Below, piece by piece: positions 11,646-23,800 of a DNA stretch of 64,000 bases (its first letter is position 1; each line of letters begins with the position of its first letter). The notes beneath the pieces were generated by a model, which was given only the letters and a program-made list of their open reading frames with translations, was not told the DNA's origin and ran no database searches. The stretch is taken from NCBI GenBank assembly GCA_032209605.1, contig JASFXZ010000040.1:3534001-3598000 (forward strand), read 5' to 3'. Source of the DNA: Mactromeris polynyma (taxonomy: Eukaryota; Mollusca; Bivalvia; Venerida; Mactridae). A program made the position numbers and the translations under genes.

Positions 11646-12574
11646 GTAAAACTAACTTGGATCTGATGATAGGCGCGAATGCTTCTCAATCGTCGACGTA
11701 CGTAGATTACGTAGGCAGTTATGTTGCTGATTTAGCACTCGACGGTGATTTTTCATCGGCGTTCAGTTCAGGGTCATGTTGCGCCACGAACGATGGAAAC
11801 TCCTACTGGATAATGCAGTTTGGAATGCCTGGTGTTGTTGATAAAGTTGACATTCACCTTCGCTCAGATTTTGGTGAGACGTTCAAATTCGGACACATTC
11901 TTGTTACTGGGGTATCATTATCTTTATCAGAAATTACATAGTATTGTTGGTTTTACCCCTGGTGCTTCGAAAACATTTTTGCTACTCGTTTGTGATCAAA
12001 TTCCACATTAAATGAACTGTACGTTTAGTTGGTGACGCGTTATTTCATATATATTGCACTTGACATTGAAACATTGTATTAATGACACGATGCGAAGTTT
12101 CAAACTCATCTTCGGTTTAAACCCCAGAGGCGTTTTTGTCACCGTTCCAGGGCAGTTGTTTTATTTAACGTGTCAAATTTCATACATATTTATGTTGAGC
12201 AAACGTACAAAGAAAACTCCTTTGATTCTATGACATAATTCAATGAGACTGATTCGAAATAAATCTCATTTCTTTTATTTAATTAGGTAAAAATCTTAAC
12301 CAACACGTATTTTTACATGTAATTGGAACCTTCATTATTTTCTTTCATAGTGCAAAGAAATTCAAATCGAACGGTGCTGGTAGCTCAAAGTTACGACGAT
12401 GCCGTAAATAATGTTGGTATGGAATGCGGCCAATACTTCGGACCATTGATTGTGACACCGCCGTTTTTGCTGACCAGTCATTGCAGCAGTCCCCTGTATG
12501 GCAGCTTTCTAAGAATCACCTATGTGTCTTGGGATTTGATGGACATATGTGAAGTGGTTGCATATACACCGTGA
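11646..12574 (+). pseudogene. Gene 2: F-lectin-like exons 2 and 3 only, PAN exon missing
   Basis: Exons 11646-11873 and 12351-12574 are intact, with the same splice sites and phases as genes 1 and 3, and encode the F-lectin-like half (SGSCC, YWIMQFG, ending ICEVVAYTP). No PAN/apple exon or start region lies between arm A of the transposable element and exon 2. The copy therefore lacks a start, a signal segment and the PAN domain, unless it is spliced from exon 1 of gene 1 about 9.8 kb upstream, for which the phase would fit. It is called a truncated gene; the open frames suggest recent origin or continued use. Confidence 0.65.
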
Positions 12575-12599
12575 TTTTTATTATCAATTAAGTCTCCTA

Positions 12600-13329
12600 A
12601 TTTCATTTGATTGAGACTAATAAAAAAATGATTTTGTTTTGAATCGATGTGAAAAGGATTGCCCATTGTACTATAACATTAACATCATTGTAGGAATAAG
12701 AATATATATTATAGTGGTTACAAGATTTGGATATAATTAAGTCTCTAGTCATGCAATGTCGTTTTGAATATGGTAAATCTGAAACACTGAATCTGTCGAA
12801 TACGCGGTAAATGAATGTCGACCTTTACTAGAACATATTGAAAAGGGTGCTGGAATATTAAGATAAATTATTCACTTTAGCGACATTCTAAGGTCGTGAT
12901 TAACTACTAGAATTGGTTGCACAAATTATATTGAGATATTTTATGTATTTCAAAGAAAGTGTGAATAAGTTGCTAATAAGATACAAAACAATGAATAAAC
13001 TGTTTCATGAATTAGACATTAGTATACGCGAGTGCGAAATCATTATAGACGTACGTAAGCTTAAATCCGGTACAAGTGGGAGCGTAGATATACTTATTTT
13101 ACCATGGTAAAATGTTCTTGCACGGTCATTGTGGTTCGATAAAAGATTCAATTTTTCCTGAGAACTGTTCAGGATTTTTTTTTATACTTTGTACATCAGT
13201 ATATTTTTCATATCTTTGCACGTATGTATACGTTTTATGTCTCCTTGTTCATTCGCGTCGACTGTGTCCTTTGTGGCACTTCATGCACTTCTTCATTCTT
13301 TTTGATACCATTACTTAGAAATATACTGA
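12600..13329. other. Unique AT-rich spacer after gene 2
   Basis: Downstream similarity to the other gene copies stops near 12,615. Several short ORFs (for example 12,913-13,110) show no recognisable domain or splice context, and I see no supported gene. Confidence 0.5.
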
Positions 13330-13568
13330 ACGCCATTAAAAACGCAACTATTTCACTTAGTCTTCATGTTGTTCCAAATGTTAAACGCGTTCTATTGTTA
13401 CAAATATGTAAATTATTCATCAAAAGGGAATCAAACGATGGCCATAGTATTCGTATTTCATAATTGATTAAGTTTGGGAAATTATGTTTGAGAATAAAAC
13501 ATATAATTTTTTCTTTATGATGACATCGTGTTGACACGAACACTTTTTAGTTGCGTTTTTAACGGCGT
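13330..13568. mobile_element. MITE with 21-bp terminal inverted repeats
   Basis: Left end ACGCCATTAAAAACGCAACTA (13330-13350) and right end TAGTTGCGTTTTTAACGGCGT (13548-13568) are inverted copies with one mismatch. The 239-bp element has no coding capacity. The TIR is reminiscent of Tc1/mariner-type MITEs, but no clean target duplication was fixed. Confidence 0.6.
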
Positions 13569-13720
13569 GTGATATAGTAACAGCTAAATGGCATATAAAT
13601 TAACAAGCGAATTACATTACTAGGTGTATAGAGGACTATTATGTTCGCTTGTTTTAACAGTAGACACATTGTGTTTATATCGAACCTGAGGTAGGCCTTT
13701 GCTCAAACTTGGCAAGAGCA

Positions 13721-15262
13721 GGGCCCGTATTCAATATACATCTAAAAATATTTCTTAAGTTTTTCCTTAAGACATATTTTTTCCTTACGTAAGGTTAAAA
13801 CATATTTTATCTTTAAGTTATATTCTTTCGAAAGAAAACAATCAAGTCCGATTATTACTGGGAAACAGCGTGCCTGTGACACGCATATCAACATTCTATT
13901 TTAGTCTTGAGTACTACATAATGATCGTGTTTTAGTGGAAACATGATATATCCATTGGTCGCCGTTGAATGATCGTCTTCACACAGTGAAAGTTCATTCC
14001 GATCAAACCTTGCATTTGTCTGCATCGCGTATTCACACATGACATTTCAAAATGCACGTTACTACTTGTATCGCCAATTCAGTTCGTACATTCCCTTAAC
14101 ATGACACACCATTTCAAATGAACAAATTCATTGAGAAATCTTTCATTATTTACAATTTACGATACAAACGAGGCTTTGTCGAGAATTTAGCGGTTCTAGA
14201 TGACGATTCTGATAGATTCAATATATAATGAACACGAAGGTAAGCCAAAACATTACCTTAACCCCCTATATGCAAGCAAGTATGATGTGTGTAATTCGGT
14301 CGTTGGTAAACAAAAGCTGACACATAAAAAAGTTCCGACATTTTGTATCATTTTTCAGCCACAAGATACGAATTCAAATGATTACATCATGTAGAATATT
14401 CAAACAAGACGTTAATTTCCAATAAAATAAAATGTTATTCTTATATATAAATATTATACAATGTCAACATCATTTGAGCGCGCGCCTTCGTAACGCGAGT
14501 TGTTATTCCTCTAGTGAATTATCGAAAATAATACATGGTTGTTACTACCACTCTACACCGTATGTAAGTTATAAATCTTATTTGTTCTCACTAAACGATC
14601 GAATGTTTAGTGAAATCAACCAACACCATAGTAGTAGTCTAACCTGAATTAGGATGAAATCACGTAGTCCGGGAGGCACAAATGCTACCTGGGCCCGTAT
14701 TCAATATACATCTTAAGTTTTAAATGTATCTTAAATCCTAAGATTTCCATTAAATTTAAGACCTTTCTTGCATTTCCTCCATAGATTTCTAGAATATCTT
14801 AAGTGGTATTCACAAAGCATATTAGAAGACTCGTTTAATAAATTCAATAAATAATTATATAAGATCCTCTATATACATGTAAAATGAATACGTTGGGCAT
14901 ACGAATTAACATTTTAACTATTGTTTGATCTATGTGTGAATCTGCATAATTAAACGCGGCTACAACATTGTAATACATGAAGAGATTCATACACGTATGC
15001 ACTTGGCATCAGACACAAGAATCCGTTTATGTTCATTGATGTATTCAGTATTGTGAAATGACCAATCAAAGAAAATGTCATTTACGCGAGTATGTTAGCA
15101 ATTTTCATAATCTCAAATGCTCGGATAGTGTTATTTTGTCATTAATGGTGACAAACTACAGAAATCTTTGAATAATCTGTTATGTGATTGTTCTAATGGA
15201 TGGTAACGGAAAGTACACGCATCTACAAAACAAACAAAATTAACCAAGAAAAGTAAAATAAA
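13721..15262. other. Spacer with two GGGCCCGTATTC repeat ends
   Basis: An identical 23-base string beginning GGGCCCGTATTCAATATACA occurs at 13,721 and 14,691, each followed by a TTAAG-rich run. These look like ends of a MITE family. Short ORFs in between (14,200-14,394 and 14,432-14,647) have no recognisable features. Confidence 0.4.
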
Positions 15263-15980
15263 CAGCTATACGTATGTAACTTCTCTAAAAGTGGAAAGAA
15301 ATTAAAAAAAACAATACTGGGTGTCCCTGTCAGAGCGTTCTTTGTCGAAAGCACAAAGAACTATTTACAGAACAGACTATGAAAACATTTTTTTAAATGC
15401 ATACGTGTATGTATATGTATACATTTCTGTTCGTCATCAGCTTCACATATTTGATTATTTTTTTAACTGGTTTAAACAGTCAGTACTTTTACTGACAGTT
15501 CTAAGGCTTAAATGTGGTAAAATTCTCTTCTAGCTTGCATGTTTAAAATTTTGTGTCCTACATTTCCATTATGTTGACATCGTAATTTTGTTCCAATGAA
15601 ATCTATGGTTATTTAATGTAAGGTATGGTATTAAATATGTAAATGCAGATATAAAATATGTAAATGCGGAACTGTTGTACATTATTGTTGTAAATAATTG
15701 AATGGAATGATTAAGTTGTTACAAGGAACGCCACATTTACAAGACTCCCCATACATATCACAGGGAAGCAACATCATACACAACAAGGAGTTGAGGAGAT
15801 GTAAGAGCAACATCTTTTGAAATTGGGCAACAAGGAATTGTCTGACTTATCATCGAGCTATTATGGAGAGAAGGAGGGGATAAAAAGGGAGGAAAACGAA
15901 TCCATTACAGGACAAGTTAAGAAAGCAAGTTGGCCACGAAAAGAAAGGGGATGGAGAATGATTGATCACGAATATGATAT
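15263..15980 (+). repeat. 718-bp tandem duplication, copy 1
   Basis: Copy 1 begins CAGCTATACGTATG and ends GAATATGATAT. It matches copy 2 at an offset of exactly 718 bases, with one difference noticed (CTTCTAGCTTG against CTTCTATCTTG near 15,531/16,249). It includes a diverged stretch of the GGAACGCCACAT dispersed repeat. ORFs inside are duplicated with it and are not convincing genes. Confidence 0.95.
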
Positions 15981-16698
15981 CAGCTATACGTATGTAACTT
16001 CTCTAAAAGTGGAAAGAAATTAAAAAAAACAATACTGGGTGTCCCTGTCAGAGCGTTCTTTGTCGAAAGCACAAAGAACTATTTACAGAACAGACTATGA
16101 AAACATTTTTTTAAATGCATACGTGTATGTATATGTATACATTTCTGTTCGTCATCAGCTTCACATATTTGATTATTTTTTTAACTGGTTTAAACAGTCA
16201 GTACTTTTACTGACAGTTCTAAGGCTTAAATGTGGTAAAATTCTCTTCTATCTTGCATGTTTAAAATTTTGTGTCCTACATTTCCATTATGTTGACATCG
16301 TAATTTTGTTCCAATGAAATCTATGGTTATTTAATGTAAGGTATGGTATTAAATATGTAAATGCAGATATAAAATATGTAAATGCGGAACTGTTGTACAT
16401 TATTGTTGTAAATAATTGAATGGAATGATTAAGTTGTTACAAGGAACGCCACATTTACAAGACTCCCCATACATATCACAGGGAAGCAACATCATACACA
16501 ACAAGGAGTTGAGGAGATGTAAGAGCAACATCTTTTGAAATTGGGCAACAAGGAATTGTCTGACTTATCATCGAGCTATTATGGAGAGAAGGAGGGGATA
16601 AAAAGGGAGGAAAACGAATCCATTACAGGACAAGTTAAGAAAGCAAGTTGGCCACGAAAAGAAAGGGGATGGAGAATGATTGATCACGAATATGATAT
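15981..16698 (+). repeat. 718-bp tandem duplication, copy 2
   Basis: Second unit of the duplication. The junction with copy 1 and the right border share the dinucleotide CA, consistent with slippage or unequal exchange through microhomology. The right flank continues as unique DNA (AGCCAATGAATCC). Confidence 0.95.
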
Positions 16699-18279
16699 CA
16701 AGCCAATGAATCCTACAAGAGGAAAGGGGGACATTATTTATATTAAACATAAAGGGAAAGTATAGTAGGGCCGAGATCTGAAGGCAAAATAACATTTACA
16801 CAATTCATAGGTTAGATCAATCCATATTAACTTGTAGGGAGGTAGAATAATCATGATAATTGAGGCGATTTGTCGACTTTTTATTTTCAAAATCGAAGAC
16901 ATCAAAAAGTGTTACTTCCTTGGCGTAGTAGATACGCACATTATTTTTAACACTGACAGTCCGGGTTCAAATTCTTGAACTCCTTTTCTTTTTTCTGACC
17001 TCTTTTATGTGCGAGAATAGCTTTTTGTCCATGAACATGGTATGGGTGTGTCACCAAAACCTAATTTAAAAAAAATAATTAAAATGTAATTTCTAAAAGT
17101 ATGATAATACATAAAGATATCCATGACTCTTTATGCGTAGCAAATGCCTTATCAATTAAAATATTAATTACGAGCAAATAACCAATAAATGGGGAAGAAG
17201 CGATATTAACTCAATAATTTGGTAGAACACTAAGCTTGGGTAGTGGAGGTCACTGAACCCAAAATGACGGTAATTTCAAACAGAAATATACATAAAAAAT
17301 GCGAATAGCTACATACTGGCGCATGATAATAGTCATGGATAAACATAGAATACATAACACTCCATTAATACAAATTACTTATATGCATACTGACGATCAT
17401 AATGAAATCATGATGAACATGCGATTTATAAAGATAACGAACATAGTTATATGTTACTTTGATATGAATAGTAAGGTGTAACAACCTTTGCAAATATTAT
17501 AACAGCGAATTGTAATAGCAATCTAAATTCTAATAGCATATAAAATAAAGGTTACATACACAACAGTAAAGAAAACGTAAATTAAACATACCTGGAATAA
17601 ATAAATTCCACAGATCAGGCTGCAGTTCAAAATCTTTTATTATGACGAAGTATACGATAAATAGAAAATACGAATGTACTCGATTTGAGCTGCAGCCCCT
17701 TTTTATAAGGAAGTCTAATTACGTGTCAGTATGAATAAGAACAAAGAGTACAATAAAATATTTTGCCAGAAGATATAAAAAATGCTTTTGATTTTGTAAT
17801 TTTAGAGGGTAATTATCATAGATGGCTATCTGGCAGGAGAATATCCGTATTTAAAATTTCTTAATGTTGGCCCTAAGATGCACAGTTGAAACTTAATGAC
17901 ACTTTTACTGCGTGCATTTTTGATAAGAAAGAAATGTACAGAAAATGAGAATGCAAAAATATTAAATATGATTTTGCAAAACTTAAATGATAAAAATTCA
18001 AAATGACTGCAAATTTTGCATTATAACACTACCATAATAATCACGTAGTGATTTTCAGCCTTGGAACTGTCAATAGCAATACATAGACGGATATTTATTA
18101 GAAGTGTGCTTGATAAATTACAGTGTGTCTGTTGTTATGTACGTAAGAGTTAATTGCTTTTAATCATTAGTTACTGCCTACTTAGTCAATTTATGTATAT
18201 ATGTTGGAAATCAATGACCATATAGCGATTAAGTGTGAGGTTAGCTAGCTGTTAAATCGATTTAAACCCCCAGTATTTT
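16699..18279. other. Unique AT-rich spacer
   Basis: I see no gene, tRNA or convincing mobile-element end. The one ORF over 60 codons (17,299-17,481) has no domain signature. Confidence 0.5.
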
Positions 18280-18590
18280 TACTGACAGTTCTAAGGCTGC
18301 AATTCGCTGTATGGTTAATTCCTGCCCAGTTTCGGCCTATTGTTGCTAGCTGTCTTGACTTGTCCTGTGATCTTTTCCATCCATTAACCCCCCCCCCTCC
18401 TTCACTGTCCACTTTGATTCTCCTAGCTATTCCTTATGGTCTACGAGGACATTCCTTTTCCCACTGTTCCTTAACGTATATACCCTTTAACCTCCTCAAG
18501 TGCCTTATGTTTTATGGATTGTTGTTTTCCCGGAGGTCTGCGTGGGGAGACACTGTCTTATGTATGTGGCGTTCCATGTAGCTACTTATT
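18258..18590 (+). repeat. Dispersed repeat, reverse orientation (GGAACGCCACAT family)
   Basis: This is the reverse complement of sequence found in intron 3 of each FAXC-like gene (near 39,905-40,160, 50,790-51,075 and 60,930-61,185). Shared landmarks include the string read here as TTTCGGCCTATTGTTGC, CTTGTCCTGTGATCTTTTCC and GTCTTATGTATGTGGCGTTC. The left edge shares TTTTTACTGACAGTTCTAAGG with the 718-bp repeat. The family is unidentified. Confidence 0.6.
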
Positions 18591-18654
18591 CTCTCTCGTT
18601 TGTAACTAGTTCTGATGTATGTATAATAAATGTTCAGTTATATTATTGCAATAA

Positions 18655-18910
18655 TTAACAATTAATCATGTTGATTGCTCTGGTTAATGTTCCATTGTGG
18701 GGAAAATCTACTCTGCGATAGACAAGTATATATCTCTTGATATATGTTAAATTCAATGCTTTTCCAGCTAATTCATCTATCCCTTTCCTATATGAACCAC
18801 AGCTATTGAGTGTAAGACACCATTTTCTACAATATAATTCTAATTGATTCAAACAAGCCTGAATCCCACCTGGCGTTTCACTCAACTATACTCTGTCGTC
18901 GCGAATAAAA
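18655..18910 (-). mobile_element. LINE reverse transcriptase remnant
   Basis: The - strand frame reads a broken D-D motif, a stop, then LSETPGGIQACLNQLELYC and RKWCLTLN, which is the segment just after the catalytic YADD box of non-LTR reverse transcriptases. Only about 85 codons survive, degraded. It differs from the LINE in the spacers, so a second LINE family is represented. Confidence 0.65.
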
Positions 18911-19078
18911 TAAATCAATAAACATACATGTATAATGTGAGGCAATAAGCAAACTGTTGCGTAAAGAATTGTTGCAAATTTGCTGGTAACGGAATCTACT
19001 CAACGCGATTGCAGTAATACGTTATAGACATTGGTGTTTTTTGTTAATTGCATTTATCCATTTTACGGTGATTGATAA

Positions 19079-19111
19079 TATCACGGACCTATAAACCATA
19101 GGTCCGTGATA
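19079..19111. other. Perfect 14-bp-arm hairpin
   Basis: TATCACGGACCTAT, a 5-base loop (AAACC), then ATAGGTCCGTGATA. It lies about 190 bases before the duplicated block that carries gene 3. There is no T-run or gene end nearby, so a terminator role is unlikely. Confidence 0.7.
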
Positions 19112-19298
19112 ATATACACACGATTGTCGAAAGATTTAACGACTCATTTTAATCTGATAAAGATTACGGTGTGCAAATTCTTATAAGCAATACATACGTA
19201 CATTTAACCAATATGAAATAACTCAACTTCATGCCGACGTTTAGAAAATTATTTTTATGTTTGTAATTTTATTTCTTACATATTTCTGTGAAAGTATA

Positions 19299-20829
19299 GG
19301 GTGACACTATGAGGATGCGTTTAAGGTGTTTTCAACGCTCAATTATCATGTAATACTATAAGTCAGACACAATTTTCGTTTCCTACCTCACAGATGAATA
19401 TTCGACACAATAATCTGTATTGGCCTTAGCAATAATCTATTGGAAATCGTGAGCTTTCATGTTAGGCGATGCATAAAATAGTAAGCTAAAATGGGCGTTT
19501 CGCGTCAAATATATTATATGCAGTGTATGCAGTGTATGCATAGTCTTTGTACATATAGAAACACCAAGAAAGTCGTGTTTATTGTCATGTTTATACAGGT
19601 TGCAGGCAAAACGCTATTTCTATAGAGTATCCTATATGCATACGTATGTTCTATCAATGTCTCAAATACGTGTTAGCGCATTGGTCTCCGTAACTTTCAC
19701 GATACAGGAATAATAAACTGGACTGAATACTATATGAAGACGGTGTCAGCATCGCCTTTGAACTACAGAACATGTGTTTTAGCTATGAAAAGTGTTATCA
19801 GTATTTATTACTTTTTTCTTATTTATGGAATGCGAAATTGCACGAGAATCACGAAATTCATACGTTTATTGAAATATGTAATGATTAAATTACGATTTGT
19901 CATATAAAGTGTAGTTAGCGAATAAGACAGACAAACAGAACAGTCGTGTTCTCACAAAGTTTCTGAACGGTTCCTTAACGAACATCAAGAATGATCCTAT
20001 TCACCTCGACCTGCATAAATGACTGATGTTTGGCGGAGTTAGAGTATTTAGAAGCAGTAAGTATTTAATTAAAAGGACACGTTGTAGGCTTCTGTAAGAC
20101 AGGCGAAAAACAACGCTGAATAGTTTTTATGATTTCATCCATGGACAAACAGCTTAGGGAACCAGTATTACTACAAACACTTCGATACATTTACTTGAAA
20201 CACACCAGTACCCGTAACGAAACCTTTATACACATATCAGGTCGTTAAGCTTCTATAAAAGCATAGGGGCTAAACACAATAGTGTTTGTTCTTTCTTCCT
20301 CCTGCCTGCCCGCAAGCATTGCCCCTTTCTCAAAAATTTTACCACAAATATGAAACCAATATTTTAGCACATTTATCGCTTCAGTAAATCAAGCCGATAG
20401 GATAGACTTGACAGACATATTGTTGTTGTAAAGATGTTTTTGGTTGAAACAAATAATGTTAGAGAGAAGTAACGTAAACAGACCGCTTTCAAATTAGTGA
20501 ATCAATTATAACTTCTAACGCCGTTGTATAAAATACATTTGTAGAACCAACCTACACAACCTTTCTTTGGTCCCAGGAGATCAATAATGATGTATTAAAA
20601 TTAATATCATAAATGAATACTCTTAACACCGCATTATCCGATATTATTATGTGGGGAGATAACAGCATCGCACTAGAGTTTTCAGAGCGTAAACACAATT
20701 TGTATAGAATGTGTCGTACTTATTAGTTGAGTGGAAGAAATGGTAGAAAGTTTAATATTTGTTAGAAAAATTACATCATAAATAGAAAATATTTATGATA
20801 AATTGACACGGTCGTCACCTGCTGATACA
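19299..20829. repeat. Duplicated 5' flank of gene 3 (copy of 1-1552)
   Basis: The sequence starts GGGTGACACTATGAGG exactly as at base 1 and stays collinear to exon 1, with small indels. The left border at 19,298/19,299 is a candidate duplication breakpoint if the copy at base 1 also begins there, which the window cannot show. Confidence 0.85.
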
Positions 20830-23800
20830 ATGAGTCGACATTTCGGACATGATGGTGTGTTTGCGGACCAAATATGGTATTTTATTTTAATTCTCGTTGG
20901 CACAACTGGGATTCTACGTGTAGCTGCATTTGATGCGAAATTTATGCAGTTAGGTAATGTGGACATGAAATTTGATGAAAGCATCGCATTGTTTTCTGCA
21001 ATACCGCTTATTTCCTGTTGTGTCAGGTGTGTGACGGTAGACGCGTGTGTTTATATTAGTTACAATGGCGACCGGAAATTGTGTCAAATCCATGAAATAA
21101 ACAAGACAGCAAAACGAGCACAAAATGGCTGGAAAATTTATTACAAGGTCCTTAATGAACAAGGTTAGTAAAACTGGAATGAAGCAAAAGGCTTGAAAAT
21201 TGCTTACTATGCGTCCAGTATAGATCACCCTGGACGTTGGTAGACTAAAGTTATTATTTACCAGTTTAAAACAAACATATATATACTTGCATATTTTACA
21301 TGATGCAATACTTTTATAAAGTATATGGGATTTAATTCATTTCGATTGAGCTCTTCGAATAAGGATACATACCAATATAAACAAGAAATATCTTTAAAAT
21401 ATAAACGGCGTAGATAGAATAATATCTTCCGGTATGTTAAATGAAATAATGTTTTTTGCAACATGTTGAAAAATAAATCCTTACAAAAAATTAACTCGGA
21501 TCTATATATTATCATCATGGACCGAGCATTCTGATTTAATGCATCATAATTTGGCGATGTGAACACAAGTATTTTTTATCATTACTGAGTTCGTGTATGT
21601 ATACAAATGGCGGAGGGATTTTATTGAAGGTTTCCGCTCATTTACACATTATATGCACAAATGTACCATATGATTTGTATGGCATAGCAGAAACATGCAC
21701 GGGTATGGGATAAAACTTCGTCCAAAGTGTAGTTGACCTTAATCATAAATTTAAATATGATAAATTTACACGAAAATGACGTCAGATCGCTGTGGTGTAG
21801 TGGTTAGCATAACGGACCGGCAATCCGTAGACCTGGGTTCGACTCCCGGTAGCGCCATTGATCGATCTGTCGTGTTTCTCAAACATGACTTTATTCAATT
21901 GTGGTATATAAATGTACAATAAATTCCGGATATGTACCTTTTTACGGAAATGTTTGAATTCAATATAAAATACGTAACAAAAGACATATGCAACAATTTG
22001 TCTTCTGCCGATAACTAAAAAATCGATAATCGGCTATTAGTACAGTCCCTGGACTTATTTGTGTGAATTTTTTGTTCAGAGCATTTCTTTGTATGTTCGT
22101 GTAGAGGGATACCTGAAGTTCAATTTTAGCGAGGGTGGACAGTTGACATCATGTCAGTTTCCATGGAAACCAAGATGGCGACCAAGATGGCCGCCATTTC
22201 ATGAACCCTTGAATAGTCTTACTGTAACGATTATTTCTATTAAGTGCAAACAGGTATTGCTTTTAATGTGTGTGATAATTTATGTACAGATACAGTACTC
22301 TCAAATGAACTCCCTGTGAATGTCACTTAAGGTCAATGTCAAGGTTATTTAAAGGTCAAAATGTAAAAAAATGTTCAAAAACGCGTTTTTACCCAATGTC
22401 GTTTTAATTCATCTTCACAGTTTTGACCGTATAGATGGAAAAGTATTTTTGCACTACTTTTTATTAATCTTATTTACAACAAAACTTATTTCATGGTCAT
22501 AAGTTGAATAATCATATAATTAGAAAGAACTATGTGACACCACTTCAATCTACAATTTTCCGTAGAATACGCGCGTATAGCTTAAAAATACATATTTTGA
22601 GTTTTGTTGCATAAAATGCGTAAGCACAGATTCTGAATTTATGTAAATGTATTTGCTGCTCACAGACTAATAGAAAATCAAGGTCAAAATTTCCATCGGA
22701 CTGTTGACCAAGGTCACCAAAGGACAAGGTTATTACATGTTGAAAATTAAAAAAATGTTTTTATCTTGTTAAAAGTTCAGCATTATATGTGTTTCATAAG
22801 TTATGCTTCCACTTTACCTGTGTTCAATGCAATATATAACAAACTTAGTTTATGGCCATAAGTTGAATAACGGGTGCAATTATAAGGAATTACCCGATAC
22901 CACCTCTATCTATATTTTTTGCGTAGAATATAATAGTATAGTCAATGAATGCATATAAATCACGTTCTGTATATATTTTTCTAGTATGTATACAGAACGT
23001 GTATATTACATTTGAATATATCTGCCGCTCATTGGCTGAAGTAAAATCAATGTCACCCGCCAAGGGCAGAGGACAAGGTCATTTGCGGTCAAATCAATTA
23101 AAACATAACATGGTGTTCATCTTTTATTACAAGCGATAATGAGATGAAAGTGATTAGGCTTTAATACTAAATATGACACTACTTCCAGTCCTTTTCATTC
23201 AACTGACAAAACATTTATCAATGCATACATGCCTAGTTTGTTAAGGTATCATTCAAGCGCAACCGTATTATGTTCGCTTTTGCTACTTGAGTTACAACGG
23301 TGTGTAAGCCAAACACTCTCGAAGCATATTCAAATCTGCACATTGATAATGATGGACTGAGAATGAATGAATTCGTATTTCCTAAATTATGGTTTGAATG
23401 TAGACATATTTATTTATGATTTTGCTACACATTCTTACTTGACTATTTTCACTTTTATATTTTTTTAAATGTTAAATCCCTTTATCAAATCATCTTTAAA
23501 AATACAAATTGGCACTGTTGATCGATCTAAAGATTTTGAGTAACATCGTCCAGCATGATGGAAATATATACGGTATGACATAGATGGACAGTATTTTGTA
23601 GTTTGTAACAGCCTGATGCTAATGATAGTAGACTATCAAATTGAACATTATTGAGCCAAATTGAGATCAAAGGCATTTAAGAAATACGACCTCATGGTGC
23701 TCAAGATCTTCACTGATGCTATAGACTAGCCATCTTGACATACACATTTAGAGATGAAAAGTACATGCACATCGACAACATTATAATTAATGATGACTGA

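Noticed and set aside
15817..16023. ORF starting MKLGNKELSD, also at 16,535
   Set aside because: Low-complexity Lys/Glu-rich frame on the duplicated repeat, with no domain and different ends in the two copies.
19079..19111. Transcription terminator hairpin
   Set aside because: No gene ends nearby, no T-run follows, and intrinsic terminators of this kind are not expected in animal nuclear genes.
21786..21857. Functional tRNA-Ala gene
   Set aside because: C at position 33, acceptor mismatches, a repeat-like tail shared with other copies and an empty site in the paralogue favour a tRNA-derived repeat.
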